Of a DNA stretch of 64,000 nt, positions 35,293-43,944 are shown piece after piece. Position 1 is the stretch's first letter, and each line of letters opens with the position of its first letter. The position numbers were made by a program, and so were the translations under genes. The notes under the pieces were generated by a model that was given only the letters and a program-made list of their open reading frames with translations, was not told the DNA's origin and made no database searches. The DNA comes from Pseudomonas kairouanensis (GTDB lineage Bacteria; Pseudomonadota; Gammaproteobacteria; Pseudomonadales; Pseudomonadaceae), in contig NZ_QUZU01000037.1 of assembly GCF_004682055.1 (NCBI RefSeq), positions 1-64,000 on the forward strand. The letters run 5' to 3'.

Positions 35293-36765
35293 ATGCTTAC
35301 CGTGACCGAAGCTTTTGTTGTCGTTCAATCCGCCGAAGAAGCCGTGGACCGGCTGGCGGCTCTGCATGAGCGTGCTACCGGCGCGCTCAACCAGGCCCTC
35401 AAGCAATATCTGAAAGACCGCGTCGAGCCCGACGCCGAACAACGCGCACTGTTTCGCTACCCGGAACTGCGTCTGACCTACCACTGCCACGGCGAAGTCC
35501 CACAGACTACCCGGGCCTACGCCAAGGTTCAGTTGCCGGGAACCTACAGCGTTACCGTCACCCACCCTGGCGCATTCCGTAAGTACCTGCTGGAGCAACT
35601 GGTGCCCTTGATGCATGACTTCACCGTGACGGTAGAAGTGGGCGTCAGCCAGCAGAACATTCCTTACCCCTACGTGGTGGAGCAGGGCGACGAGTTGGCC
35701 GGCTCTGGTGTAACGGCTGCCACCCTGGCCCGCGTGTTTCCCAGCACCGACCTGTCGGCGGCCACCGATGGCATCGCCGACGGCCTCTACGATTGGGAAA
35801 ACACCGACCCGCTGCCGCTGGCGCTGTTCGATGCCGCTCGCGTGGACTTCTCGCTGCGCCGCCTGGTGCACTACACCGGCAGTGACTGGCGCCATGTGCA
35901 GCCGTGGATCCTGCTGACCAACTATCACCGTTACGTCGACCAGTTCATCCTGCATGGCCTGGAGCAACTGCGCAGCGACCCACGGTTTATCCGCATGGTG
36001 CTGCCGGGCAACGTGGTGATCGACAAGGCCATGGACCACGGCGAAGCGTCCGCCATTGCCGCGGGCGTGGTGTGGCACCGCTACCAGATGCCGGCCTATC
36101 ACCTGCAAGCCACGGATGGCCACGGCGTGACCCTGGTGAACATCGGCGTGGGCCCCTCCAACGCCAAGAACATCACCGACCACTTGGCCGTGCTGCGCCC
36201 CCATTGCTGGCTGATGATTGGCCACTGCGGTGGCCTGCGCCAATCCCAGACCATCGGCGACTACGTGTTGGCTCACGCCTATATGCGCCGCGACGGGATT
36301 CTCGACCGTGTGGTGCCGCCGAACATCCCGATCCCGGCCCTGGCCGAAGTGCAGATGGCGCTCCAGCAAGCGGCGGCCAACGTCACCGGCGAGAAAGGCG
36401 AAGAGCTGAAAAAGCGTCTGCGCACCGGTACCGTGCTGACCTACGACGACCGCAACTGGGAACTGCGCTGGGCCCAGGAACGGCCGCTGATCAACCTGTC
36501 CCGCGCCGTGGCCGTGGACATGGAAAGCGGCACCATCGCAGCGCAAGGCTATCGCTTGCGTGTGCCCTACGGCACGTTGCTGTGTGTATCGGACAAGCCG
36601 CTGCACAGCGAGATCAAGCTGCCCGGTTCGGCCAACGCGTTCTATGAGCGTGCGGTGAGCCAGCACTTGAAAATCGGCATCGAAGCGGTGGATCTGCTAC
36701 GCACCGAACTCAACTCGCTGCACTCGCGCAAACTGCGCAGCTTCGACGAGCCGCCGTTCCGCTAA
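35293..36765 (+). CDS. amn: AMP nucleosidase
   Basis: Amn hydrolyses AMP to adenine and ribose 5-phosphate, controlling AMP pools. The 490-residue product has the two-domain AMN layout: an N-terminal regulatory part (FRYPELRLTYHCHGEVP, AKVQLPGTYSVTVTHP) and a C-terminal nucleoside phosphorylase fold with VNIGVGPSNAKNITDHL, MIGHCGGLRQSQTIGDYVLA and AVDMESGTIAAQGYR. The ATG at 35293 has AGGA close by; a GTG three codons later is an alternative. It stands alone between the aidB-like gene and rluE. Confidence 0.95.
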   Translation: MLTVTEAFVVVQSAEEAVDRLAALHERATGALNQALKQYLKDRVEPDAEQRALFRYPELRLTYHCHGEVPQTTRAYAKVQLPGTYSVTVTHPGAFRKYLLEQLVPLMHDFTVTVEVGVSQQNIPYPYVVEQGDELAGSGVTAATLARVFPSTDLSAATDGIADGLYDWENTDPLPLALFDAARVDFSLRRLVHYTGSDWRHVQPWILLTNYHRYVDQFILHGLEQLRSDPRFIRMVLPGNVVIDKAMDHGEASAIAAGVVWHRYQMPAYHLQATDGHGVTLVNIGVGPSNAKNITDHLAVLRPHCWLMIGHCGGLRQSQTIGDYVLAHAYMRRDGILDRVVPPNIPIPALAEVQMALQQAAANVTGEKGEELKKRLRTGTVLTYDDRNWELRWAQERPLINLSRAVAVDMESGTIAAQGYRLRVPYGTLLCVSDKPLHSEIKLPGSANAFYERAVSQHLKIGIEAVDLLRTELNSLHSRKLRSFDEPPFR

Positions 36766-36783
36766 GCGGTTGGGATGGTTATT

Positions 36784-36822
36784 TAACGGTCAGGCCACTA
36801 GCATTGTCGGTCCTGACCGTTA
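36784..36822 (+). other. Perfect 11-bp inverted repeat between amn and rluE
   Basis: TAACGGTCAGG (36784-36794) pairs with CCTGACCGTTA (36812-36822) across 17 bases. No T-run follows, so a terminator is doubtful. The right arm ends 14 bp before the rluE start, close to its ribosome-binding site, so it may be a translation-control hairpin or an operator. Confidence 0.55.
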
Positions 36823-36836
36823 GATGTACCGAAGCC

Positions 36837-37472
36837 ATGTCCCGTCCCACACGCCCCGATTCGCGCCGCCCTGGCGTGAAACCTCCGCATTCCGCTGCAC
36901 GCCGCGTTGCCAAGGCGCCGCCGGCGCAGCCCAAGCTGATCCTGTTCAATAAACCCTTCGACGTGCTGACCCAGTTCAGCGACGAAGGCGGGCGCGCGAC
37001 CCTCAAGGACTTTATCGACATCCCCGGTATCTACCCGGCGGGCCGCCTGGACCGTGACAGCGAAGGCCTGTTGCTGCTGACCAATGACGGCCAGTTGCAG
37101 GCGCGCATTGCCGACCCCAAGCATAAGTTGGCGAAAACTTACTGGGTGCAAGTGGAAGGCGAGCCCACCGAAGAACACCTGCAACGCCTGCGTGATGGTG
37201 TGGAATTGAACGACGGCATGACCTTGCCCGCCGAAGCACGCCAGTTGGACGAACCCGAGTTATGGCCGCGCAACCCGCCCGTGCGGTTTCGCAAAAGCGT
37301 GCCGACCTATTGGCTGGAGCTGGTGATTCGGGAAGGGCGTAACCGTCAGGTGCGGCGCATGACGGCGGCGGTGGGCCTGCCCACTTTGCGCCTGGTGCGG
37401 GTGCGAATTGGCGATTGGTCCATTGACGGCCTGGACCAGGGCCAGTGGAAGGAAGTGCCGGCGCGCCTATAG
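36837..37472 (+). CDS. rluE: 23S rRNA pseudouridine(2457) synthase RluE
   Basis: This RsuA/RluB/E/F-family synthase isomerises a uridine in 23S rRNA (U2457 in E. coli). A basic N-terminus is followed by KLILFNKPFDVLTQF, the catalytic motif IYPAGRLDRDSEGLLLLT with Asp near residue 75, and the end REGRNRQVRRMTAAVGLPTLRL. It lacks the S4 domain, as RluE does. The start is the Met before SRPTRPDS (211 residues); an upstream start at 36804 would run through the hairpin at 36784-36822. It overlaps the convergent DUF2788 gene by 6 bp. Confidence 0.93.
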   Translation: MSRPTRPDSRRPGVKPPHSAARRVAKAPPAQPKLILFNKPFDVLTQFSDEGGRATLKDFIDIPGIYPAGRLDRDSEGLLLLTNDGQLQARIADPKHKLAKTYWVQVEGEPTEEHLQRLRDGVELNDGMTLPAEARQLDEPELWPRNPPVRFRKSVPTYWLELVIREGRNRQVRRMTAAVGLPTLRLVRVRIGDWSIDGLDQGQWKEVPARL

Positions 37473-37685
37473 TGCGCCGGACTCGATCAGGCCGATCACC
37501 ACGCTCTTGATGATGAACGCCGCCACGCCCAGGCCCAGCACGAAAAACAGGATGAACGAACCAAAGCGCCCGGCCTTGGACTTCTTTGCCAGGTCCCAGA
37601 CGATAAAGCCCATGAAAATGATCAGGATGGTGACCAGTCCGGTCATCATCCATTCTTCAAAGAGGGCGGGGTCTATGTTGTTCAT
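37467..37685 (-). CDS. DUF2788 small membrane protein
   Basis: The 72-residue protein has two hydrophobic helices (about residues 14-32 and 44-66, the second LFFVLGLGVAAFIIKSVVI) joined by a basic loop WDLAKKSKAGRFG, with an acidic N-terminus (DPALFEEWMM). This matches the DUF2788 family seen in Pseudomonas and relatives. Function unknown. It converges on rluE with a 6-bp overlap of the coding ends. Confidence 0.85.
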   Translation of the reverse strand: MNNIDPALFEEWMMTGLVTILIIFMGFIVWDLAKKSKAGRFGSFILFFVLGLGVAAFIIKSVVIGLIESGAL

Positions 37686-37767
37686 GGGGAAATATCCGAC
37701 AGAGGCAGGCGCGAAGTATAAGGCAGCCTGGCAAACGCTACATTGACCTACGTCGTGCGCGTAAAAA

Positions 37768-37860
37768 ATGTGGGAGGGGGCTTGCTCCCGATTGCAGTGT
37801 GTCAGTCAACACATGCATCAACTGACAGATTGCTATCGGGAGCAAGCCCCCTCCCACATT
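37768..37860. repeat. REP doublet, GGGGGCTTGCTCCCGAT type
   Basis: AATGTGGGAGGGGGCTTGCT begins at 37768, and the inverted arm ends CACATT at 37860, with an interior (gcagtgtgtcagtcaacacatgcat) like that of other copies. It lies between two minus-strand genes, the DUF2788 gene and lrp. Confidence 0.92.
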
Positions 37861-37881
37861 GGATCTTCACTGTGCTTGAGA

Positions 37882-38361
37882 TCAGGTTCTCAGGTGAGTC
37901 AGTGGCAGTTCGGTGCTGTTCAGCACTTGGTTCAGCACAAAGCTGGACCGCACACTGGTCACCCCTTCAATCCGGGTCAAATGCCCCAGCAGCAGTTTCT
38001 GGTAGTGATCCATATCCGGCACCACCACTTTCAATTGATAGTCGGCATCCATCCCGGTCACCAGGCTGCATTCCAGTACCTGGGGCAGAGTACGGATGGC
38101 CGCTTCGAAGTTCTCGAAACGTTCCGGTGTATGCCGGTCCATGCCGATCAGCACATAGGCGGTGAGGCTCAGGCCGAGCATCTTGCGGTCGAGCAGGGCG
38201 ACCTGGCGGGAGATGTAGCCGTCGTCCTCCAACTGCTTGACCCGGCGCGAGCACGGCGACGGCGACAGGCCAATGCGTTCGGCCAACTCCTGGTTGGAGA
38301 TCCGCGCGTCGCGTTGCAATTCCGCCAAAATACTCAGGTCGTATCGGTCAAGCTTGCTCAT
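37882..38361 (-). CDS. Lrp/AsnC family transcriptional regulator
   Basis: The 159-residue protein has the N-terminal winged helix-turn-helix (DLSILAELQRDARISNQELA, then SPSPCSRRVKQLEDDGYIS) and the C-terminal RAM/ligand-sensing domain (YVLIGMDRHTPERFENFE, CSLVTGMDADYQLKVVVPD). It is closer to the Lrp branch than to AsnC, to judge from SPSPCSRRVKQLE. The upstream 397-bp gap has three CGCAA boxes near 38419, 38438 and 38447, possibly its operator. The ligand and targets are unknown. Confidence 0.9.
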   Translation of the reverse strand: MSKLDRYDLSILAELQRDARISNQELAERIGLSPSPCSRRVKQLEDDGYISRQVALLDRKMLGLSLTAYVLIGMDRHTPERFENFEAAIRTLPQVLECSLVTGMDADYQLKVVVPDMDHYQKLLLGHLTRIEGVTSVRSSFVLNQVLNSTELPLTHLRT

Positions 38362-38758
38362 TGGGTTGGCCTTTGTCGTAACTATTGCGGTGAATTATCT
38401 ATGAAGGGTTAAAAATTGCGCAAGCACTGTTTATTGACGCAATCTTCGCAATCATCTGTCCGGCACGAGGCTGTATCTTTATCAACAGAATCACCGCCTG
38501 GACAACAGTCCACAGCAGCTCGCCCAATCAGGCCCGCTGCGGCCGCCACCCCAGCAGGGTTGAGCCGGCCTCCAGGCTGCACACTGTCCACAAGACGGCG
38601 TGAGGTGAGCCAACGTCAAAAGCGTTGAGCCAGGACGAAGTTCTCAAGGGGTGGCCGACGGGTCACCCCTTTTCTTTTGCCTGCTGATAACCTGTGCCAG
38701 AACCGGGCTTGGTTTTTCCAGTCTCATGGACAGGCCCTAATCCGCAGTGAGGAATAGC
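38362..38758 (+). ncRNA. Gene-poor region with a probable small RNA ending at 38678
   Basis: This 397-bp gap has no convincing protein gene; the only plus-strand ORF of note (38416-38628) looks non-coding. It ends in a strong plus-strand terminator (38646-38678) although no plus-strand gene lies upstream for over 1 kb. Before it are small hairpins (TGGACaacaGTCCA near 38500; CAACGtcaaaagCGTTG near 38610) and one CAGGACGAAG that resembles an RsmA-type GGA site. A small RNA transcribed away from lrp is the simplest reading. Its 5' end is not determined. Confidence 0.45.
38646..38678 (+). terminator. Strong rho-independent terminator without an upstream gene
   Basis: AAGGGGTGGCC (38646-38656) pairs with GGTCACCCCTT region (38661-38671) over up to 11 bp with a GACG loop, then TTTTCTTTT. 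It lies 81 bp before the gene at 38759 and downstream of no plus-strand ORF. Confidence 0.85.
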
Positions 38759-39820
38759 ATGAAGCGCATCTGGCGTTTGGCAGGTGTAGGTTTGCTGATG
38801 GCCGCCGTTGGCAATCAAGTGTTGGCTGACGAACGAGATAACTCACCGCGCCCTGAAGGCGGTGGTCAGCATGAACGGGGGCCTGGTAACAATCAGCCCC
38901 GCCCGGAAAACAATCAACCGCGCCAGCCCCAGGCGCCTCGCGCCGAGAATGCCCAGCCGCGCCCGCAGAACCAGCATTTCGAGCGTGCCGAGCAACAGCA
39001 GCGTAACGGTGGGCAGTGGCAAGGCCGCCCACAAAATGCTGAACAGCCGCGACCTGCTCCGCAGCCGTCGAACAACCTGCCGATCCAGAGCCGGCCCGAT
39101 ACCGTGCGCCAGACCCAGGAACCCCGTCAGGGCTACTACCGAGATATCCCGCGCCGTAACGACGGCAACTCGCATTGGGAGGCCGGCGGCCCAGGTTCGC
39201 GTCCGGGTAACAACGGGGGCGGTTACAACAATAACCGTCCTGGCGATAACCGCTGGCCGGGCCGCCCGGATGGGCATGGCAATGGCTGGGGCCCAGGCCC
39301 GCAACACCGCCCTGGCTATGTGATCGACCGTTTCCCCGAGCGCAATTACCGCGTGCCTTACCGTGGCCAGGACTACTTCTTCTCCGGTGGCTACTGGTAC
39401 CGCCCGCAAGGTCCGCGTTATGTGGTGGTGAGGCCGCCGTACGGCATCCGCGTGCAATACCTGCCGGACTACGCGCGGGAAGTGTGGGTGGGCAGTGCGC
39501 TGTTCTTCCTCGCCGCCGGGGCCTATTACTCCTACGAGACCAGCAGCCAGCAGTACGTGGTTGTGCAACCGCCAACCGAAGTGCCGGTGGCCCAGCCTGC
39601 TCCGCAAGGCAACGGTTATGACGTGGTGGCGTATCCGGCCAATGGCCAGTCACCCGCCCAGGTGCAGCAGGACGGCTATGACTGTTACCGCTGGGCGGTG
39701 CAGCAAAGCGGTTTCGACCCGCAGCAAGTCACCTACGCCCCGGACCCTGCCGTGGTGCAAACCTACCGCCAGGCCCAGGGCAACTGCCTGAGCAGTCGCG
39801 GTTACCAGGTGCAGTACTAG
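38759..39820 (+). CDS. Secreted low-complexity protein, DUF6515-like
   Basis: The 353-residue product has a signal peptide (cleavage after NQVLA, about residue 22). Next comes a long segment rich in Arg, Pro, Gln, Asn and Gly (about 24-185, with repeats such as NNQPRPENNQPR). Then a folded region with FPERNYRVPYRGQDYFFSGG, GYWYRPQGPRYVVVRPPYG and a hydrophobic stretch LFFLAAGAYYSY resembles DUF6515. The end (YDCYRWAVQQSGFDP) resembles a motif shared with glycine-zipper-type envelope proteins. It is probably periplasmic or surface-bound. The function is unknown. The start has no strong alternative except a Met four codons upstream. Confidence 0.75.
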   Translation: MKRIWRLAGVGLLMAAVGNQVLADERDNSPRPEGGGQHERGPGNNQPRPENNQPRQPQAPRAENAQPRPQNQHFERAEQQQRNGGQWQGRPQNAEQPRPAPQPSNNLPIQSRPDTVRQTQEPRQGYYRDIPRRNDGNSHWEAGGPGSRPGNNGGGYNNNRPGDNRWPGRPDGHGNGWGPGPQHRPGYVIDRFPERNYRVPYRGQDYFFSGGYWYRPQGPRYVVVRPPYGIRVQYLPDYAREVWVGSALFFLAAGAYYSYETSSQQYVVVQPPTEVPVAQPAPQGNGYDVVAYPANGQSPAQVQQDGYDCYRWAVQQSGFDPQQVTYAPDPAVVQTYRQAQGNCLSSRGYQVQY

Positions 39821-40710
39821 GCCTTGTTGCCGGTGACCACTTCCCGTGGGTCGGCGTGCACCAGCACTTCGGCGCGCGGGTAAGCCGTGTGAATGGCATC
39901 GGCGGCCTGGTCGCTGATGCCGTGGGCCACGGACAGGGTCAATTCCCCCGGCAGTTCCAGGTGCAATTGCACAAACCAGTGGTTGCCCGAGATACGCGTG
40001 CGCAAGTCATGGGCACCCAGCACCCCCGGCACGCCACGGGCCAGTTCCAGCATGTGTTGGCTCACATCCGGCGGCAGTTCCTCGTCCATCAACACCGCAA
40101 AGCTTTCCCGGGCGATCTGGACCGCACTCCACAAAATGTAGGCGGCGATACCCAGGCCGAACCAGGCGTCTACTTGATGCAAACCCATGCCCGCCAGCAC
40201 CAGCGCCACCAGAATGCTGCCGTTGAGCATCAGGTCCGAGCGGTAGTGCAGTGAGTCGGCGCGCACGGCGGTAGACCCGGTTTCGCGCACCACACGGTGT
40301 TGCAGCATCAGCAATGCCACGGTGAGCACCAGGGAAAAGATGATCACGCCAATGCTCAGCCATGGCGCGCCCACCGGCTCCGGATGCTGCAAACGCTCAT
40401 AGGCCTGAAACGCGATCAGTACCGCACTGGCACCGATAAACAGCGCCTGGGCCATGCCCGACAACGATTCGGCCTTGCCATGGCCATAACGGTGATCGTC
40501 ATCCGCCGGGCGCAGGGCGTAGTGCACCGCCACCAGGTTGAGCAACGAGGTCACGCCGTCCAGCAGCGAGTCGGTCAACCCGGCGAGCATGCTCACCGAG
40601 CCGCTGAGCCACCAGGCAATGGCCTTGGTGATAATCAGCGCACAGGCCACCCCCACCGAGGCGCGTGTGGCCAGGCGCAGGAGCCTGGCGTGTTCGGGGC
40701 TGCTGGTCAT
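39817..40710 (-). CDS. Cation diffusion facilitator (FieF/YiiP type)
   Basis: This 297-residue CDF exporter has six predicted helices and the metal-site residues of the FieF class: DSLLD in helix 2 (about residue 43) and HYRSD in helix 5 (about residue 150), plus the cytoplasmic His/Asp-rich region in the C-terminal domain (VHADPREVV). It would export Zn(II), Fe(II) or related divalent ions using the proton gradient. The metal cannot be settled from sequence alone. It overlaps the end of the convergent secreted-protein gene by 4 bp and is 3 bp from the next minus gene, forming a pair with the lipoprotein. Confidence 0.92.
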   Translation of the reverse strand: MTSSPEHARLLRLATRASVGVACALIITKAIAWWLSGSVSMLAGLTDSLLDGVTSLLNLVAVHYALRPADDDHRYGHGKAESLSGMAQALFIGASAVLIAFQAYERLQHPEPVGAPWLSIGVIIFSLVLTVALLMLQHRVVRETGSTAVRADSLHYRSDLMLNGSILVALVLAGMGLHQVDAWFGLGIAAYILWSAVQIARESFAVLMDEELPPDVSQHMLELARGVPGVLGAHDLRTRISGNHWFVQLHLELPGELTLSVAHGISDQAADAIHTAYPRAEVLVHADPREVVTGNKA

Positions 40711-40713
40711 GGA

Positions 40714-41133
40714 TCAGGCTGCCGGTTGCAGGCCAAGGGACGCCAATTGTTGCACGCTGCCCTTGAACTGGATCAGGCGCGGGTCGTCCAGCGGCAGGCT
40801 GCGGCCGGTTTCTTTCTGGATGATCGATTGCAGCTTGGCGTTATCCACCTTGCCGTCTGTGCCGATGGCTTCTTGCAGCTTGGCCGGGTCAACCTGGGCG
40901 GTCTTGCCCGGTTCGAAGTAAATGGCGCCGGTGGCAAAGTCGACGCCGAAGGCGATCAGGCCGGGGATGACGTAGAACAGCAGGCCGATGGCATCGAGCA
41001 CGGCCACGGTGGGGTCGATCTTGCCGTCGATCTGGCCACGGCGGTCGGGGTAGAAGATCGAACCGCACGCGGTCAATTGGCTCAACAGGCTAACGGCGAG
41101 GACACCGCCGATGACACGGGACGCGATACGCAT
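40714..41133 (-). CDS. Small lipoprotein of unknown function
   Basis: The 139-residue product has a lipobox near residue 22 (QLTACGSIFYP) and a hydrophobic stretch (LLFYVIPGLIAFGVDFATGA, about 50-70). The C-terminal half is charged and helical (KLQEAIGTDGKVDNAKLQS). The start is the Met before RIASRVIGG. It is encoded just upstream of the CDF exporter on the same strand, 3 bp apart, so the two are probably co-transcribed. No enzymatic motif is visible. A gene at this position is also present in P. aeruginosa. Confidence 0.75.
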   Translation of the reverse strand: MRIASRVIGGVLAVSLLSQLTACGSIFYPDRRGQIDGKIDPTVAVLDAIGLLFYVIPGLIAFGVDFATGAIYFEPGKTAQVDPAKLQEAIGTDGKVDNAKLQSIIQKETGRSLPLDDPRLIQFKGSVQQLASLGLQPAA

Positions 41134-41196
41134 GGGGAAGCTCCTGAACACGGTTGAAAGATGACTATAAGCAAGTCTACAGGGCACTGATGCTCA

Positions 41197-41289
41197 AATG
41201 TGGCAGCGGGCTTGCTCGCGAATGCAGTCTGTCACTTGAAGCCTATGTGACTGATGCACCGCGTTCGCGAGCAAGCCCGCTCCCACATT
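41197..41289. repeat. REP doublet, GCGGGCTTGCTCGCGAA type
   Basis: Left arm AATGTGGCAGCGGGCTTGCT carries one change (GGCAG for GGGAG), and the right arm is regular, ending CACATT at 41289. It lies in the divergent gap between the lipoprotein gene and hrpB. The open frame ahead of hrpB runs through it, which shows that the longer hrpB start is wrong. Confidence 0.9.
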
Positions 41290-41385
41290 GGATTGTGTTC
41301 GCAGCACGAGCCAGTGGTGTTTCTACGACCACCACCGACCTTGCGCAGTTCGCCGTTATACTCGCCGCTCTGCTTTGGAGCCAGT

Positions 41386-43905
41386 ATGAATTCGTTGCCG
41401 ATCGATGATGTTTTACCCGCCCTGCGTGACGCCTTGGCGACTCGCCATGAGGCCGTGCTGGAAGCGCCCCCCGGTGCCGGTAAAACCACCCGCGTGCCGT
41501 TGGCGTTGTTGAACGAGCCATGGCTGGCCGGGCAGACCATTCTGATGCTGGAACCGCGTCGATTGGCTGCCCGCGCAGCGGCGGAACGACTGGCCAGTGA
41601 GCTGGGGGAAAAGGTAGGCGAAACCGTCGGCTATCGCATTCGCCTCGACAGCAAGGTCGGCCCCAACACCCGTATCGAAGTGGTCACCGAGGGCATCCTC
41701 ACCCGCCGCTTGCAGGACGACCCGGCGCTGGATGGCGTGGGTTTGTTGATCTTCGACGAATTCCACGAGCGCAGCCTCGACGCCGATCTCGCGCTGGCCC
41801 TGAGCCTCAACGGCCGCGACCTGTTTCGCGATGAACAACCGCTGAAAATCCTGCTGATGTCCGCCACCCTCGAAGGCGAACGCCTGGCGGGCCTGCTGGA
41901 CGACGCTCCGATCCTGCGCAGCGAAGGGCGCATGTTCCCGGTGCAGATGCGCTGGGGGCGGCCGTACCAGGCGGGCGAGTTTATCGAGCCGAGGCTGGTG
42001 CAGACCATTCTTGAAGCGCTGCATGATGAAACCGGTAGCGTGCTGGTGTTCCTTCCCGGCCAGGCGGAAATTCGCCGGGTCAACCAGCAGTTGGCAGACG
42101 CCTTGGGTGGTCGCAGCGATGTGCTGTTATGCCCGCTGCACGGCGAGCTGGACCTTAACGCCCAACGCGCCGCCATCGACCCTGCCCCAGCCGGCAAACG
42201 CAAGGTGGTACTGGCCACCAACATCGCCGAAACCAGCCTCACCATCAACGGCGTGCGCGTGGTGATCGATGCCGGGCTGGCGCGGGTGCCGCGTTTCGAC
42301 CCCGGCAGTGGCATGACCCGTCTCGACACCCAGCGCATTTCACGCGCCAGCGCCACCCAGCGTGCCGGTCGGGCGGGGCGGTTGGAGCCTGGCGTGTGTT
42401 ATCGGTTGTGGTCCGAGGATCAGCATGAAGGTTTGGCGGCCTACAGCAGTGCGGAAATGCTCGCGGCTGATCTCGCCGGTCTAGCCTTGCAGTTGGCGCG
42501 CTGGGGCGTCACCCCTGATCAACTGGTGTGGCTGGATGTACCGCCGACCGCTGCCTATGCCCAAGCCCAGGATTTGCTGGTGCGCCTTGGCGCCTTGAAT
42601 GACGACAAACTCACCGCCCATGGCCAGAAAATGGCTGAGCTGCCGGCGCACCCGCGTATCGGCCATTTGCTGTTGCGCGGTCAGGAGTTGGGTTTGGCGG
42701 CGACGGCCTGTGATGTGGCCGCGCTGTTGGGTGAGCGCGATATCTTGCGCGGGGGCGGTGCGGATCTGCACAGTCGCCTGGCGCTGTTATCTGGCGAAGA
42801 ACGCGCACGCGGCACCCAAGGCGGCGTGCAGCGGGCCAGGCAACTGGCGCGGCAATATCGGGGTTATTTGCGCGGGCAGGCGACGCGGCCGGTGGCCGAT
42901 CCCGATCATCCACGCTGGCTCGGCGCGTTGCTGGCGTTGGCCTACCCGGATCGCGTTGCCCGGCAACGTCGCCCTGGCGGCGCCGAATACCGCCTGGCCA
43001 ATGGCCGTGCCGCGCTGTTCGCCGAGGCCGACAGCTTGATGAAACAACCGTGGCTGGTGGTTGCCGATCTGGGCAGCCGACAAGGCCAGCGCGAAGAACG
43101 CATCTACCTGGCGAGTGACCTTGATCCGACGCTCTTCGAGGACGAGTTGGCCGACCTGGTGCGCTCGGTCGATGAAGTCGATTGGGATGAAAAGGAGGGC
43201 GTGCTCAAGGCCGAGCGGCAATTGAAGGTGGGGCAGTTGGTGCTGTCCACCGCGCCTTTGCCCCACCTGGATGAGCACACCCGCTCGCTTGCGCTGGTCA
43301 ACCTGGTGCGACGCAAGGGCCTCGAACTGCTGCCCTGGAACCCTGAGTTGCGGCAATGGCAAGCGCGGGTGGGGCTGCTGCGTCAGTTGGATAGTCAACA
43401 AGGCCAGGGCGAGAGCCAATGGCCTGATCTGAGCGATGCCCATCTGCTGGATACGCTTGAGGACTGGCTCACGCCGTACCTGGGCAAAGTCACCCGGCTC
43501 AGCCACTTCAGTCAGCTGGATCTGTCTTCGATCGTCAGGAACCTGCTGCCATGGCCGCTTCCACAAGCGTTGGACGCCCAGGCGCCGCAGGCGATTCAAG
43601 TACCGTCCGGGTCGAACATTCGCATCGACTATTCACAGTACCCGCCCGTTTTGGCGGTGCGGCTGCAGGAGCTGTTTGGCCTGGCGCAAACACCGCGCAT
43701 CGCCCAGGGCCGACAGGTCCTGACGTTGCACCTGCTGTCCCCGGCCCGCAGGCCGGTACAGGTCACCCAGGACCTCGCCAACTTTTGGCGCAGCACCTAT
43801 GGGGAAGTGAAGAAAGACCTTAAAGGCCGTTACCCCAAACACTATTGGCCCGAAGACCCGTTGGTGGCCGAGGCGACCGCACGCGCCAAGCCAAGGGGGA
43901 CGTAG
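41386..43905 (+). CDS. hrpB: ATP-dependent helicase HrpB (DEAH box)
   Basis: This is a DEAH-family RNA helicase of unknown physiological target. The motifs are clear: EAPPGAGKTTRVPLAL (Walker A, about residue 25), LLIFDEFHERSLDADLAL (DEFH in motif II), LLMSATL (motif III), LATNIAETSLTING and RAGRAGRLEPGVCYRL (motif VI). A C-terminal helicase-associated region follows. The 839-residue length is normal. The start is the Met before NSLPIDD; the upstream frame is REP sequence. A TATACT at 41357-41362 is a possible -10, 24 bp before the ATG. Confidence 0.95.
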   Translation: MNSLPIDDVLPALRDALATRHEAVLEAPPGAGKTTRVPLALLNEPWLAGQTILMLEPRRLAARAAAERLASELGEKVGETVGYRIRLDSKVGPNTRIEVVTEGILTRRLQDDPALDGVGLLIFDEFHERSLDADLALALSLNGRDLFRDEQPLKILLMSATLEGERLAGLLDDAPILRSEGRMFPVQMRWGRPYQAGEFIEPRLVQTILEALHDETGSVLVFLPGQAEIRRVNQQLADALGGRSDVLLCPLHGELDLNAQRAAIDPAPAGKRKVVLATNIAETSLTINGVRVVIDAGLARVPRFDPGSGMTRLDTQRISRASATQRAGRAGRLEPGVCYRLWSEDQHEGLAAYSSAEMLAADLAGLALQLARWGVTPDQLVWLDVPPTAAYAQAQDLLVRLGALNDDKLTAHGQKMAELPAHPRIGHLLLRGQELGLAATACDVAALLGERDILRGGGADLHSRLALLSGEERARGTQGGVQRARQLARQYRGYLRGQATRPVADPDHPRWLGALLALAYPDRVARQRRPGGAEYRLANGRAALFAEADSLMKQPWLVVADLGSRQGQREERIYLASDLDPTLFEDELADLVRSVDEVDWDEKEGVLKAERQLKVGQLVLSTAPLPHLDEHTRSLALVNLVRRKGLELLPWNPELRQWQARVGLLRQLDSQQGQGESQWPDLSDAHLLDTLEDWLTPYLGKVTRLSHFSQLDLSSIVRNLLPWPLPQALDAQAPQAIQVPSGSNIRIDYSQYPPVLAVRLQELFGLAQTPRIAQGRQVLTLHLLSPARRPVQVTQDLANFWRSTYGEVKKDLKGRYPKHYWPEDPLVAEATARAKPRGT

Positions 43906-43944
43906 CGCTTCGTTTCAAGGTTTCCAGGTCGGCAGACGCATGTC

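Noticed and set aside
38416..38628. 70-codon ORF in the gap before the secreted-protein gene
   Set aside because: No ribosome-binding site, biased Ser/Arg/Pro composition and no family features; the orphan terminator fits a small RNA better.
41254..41385. Longer hrpB start, adding 44 codons
   Set aside because: The added part is translated REP sequence (residues like REQARSHIG), which recurs in every ORF crossing these repeats.
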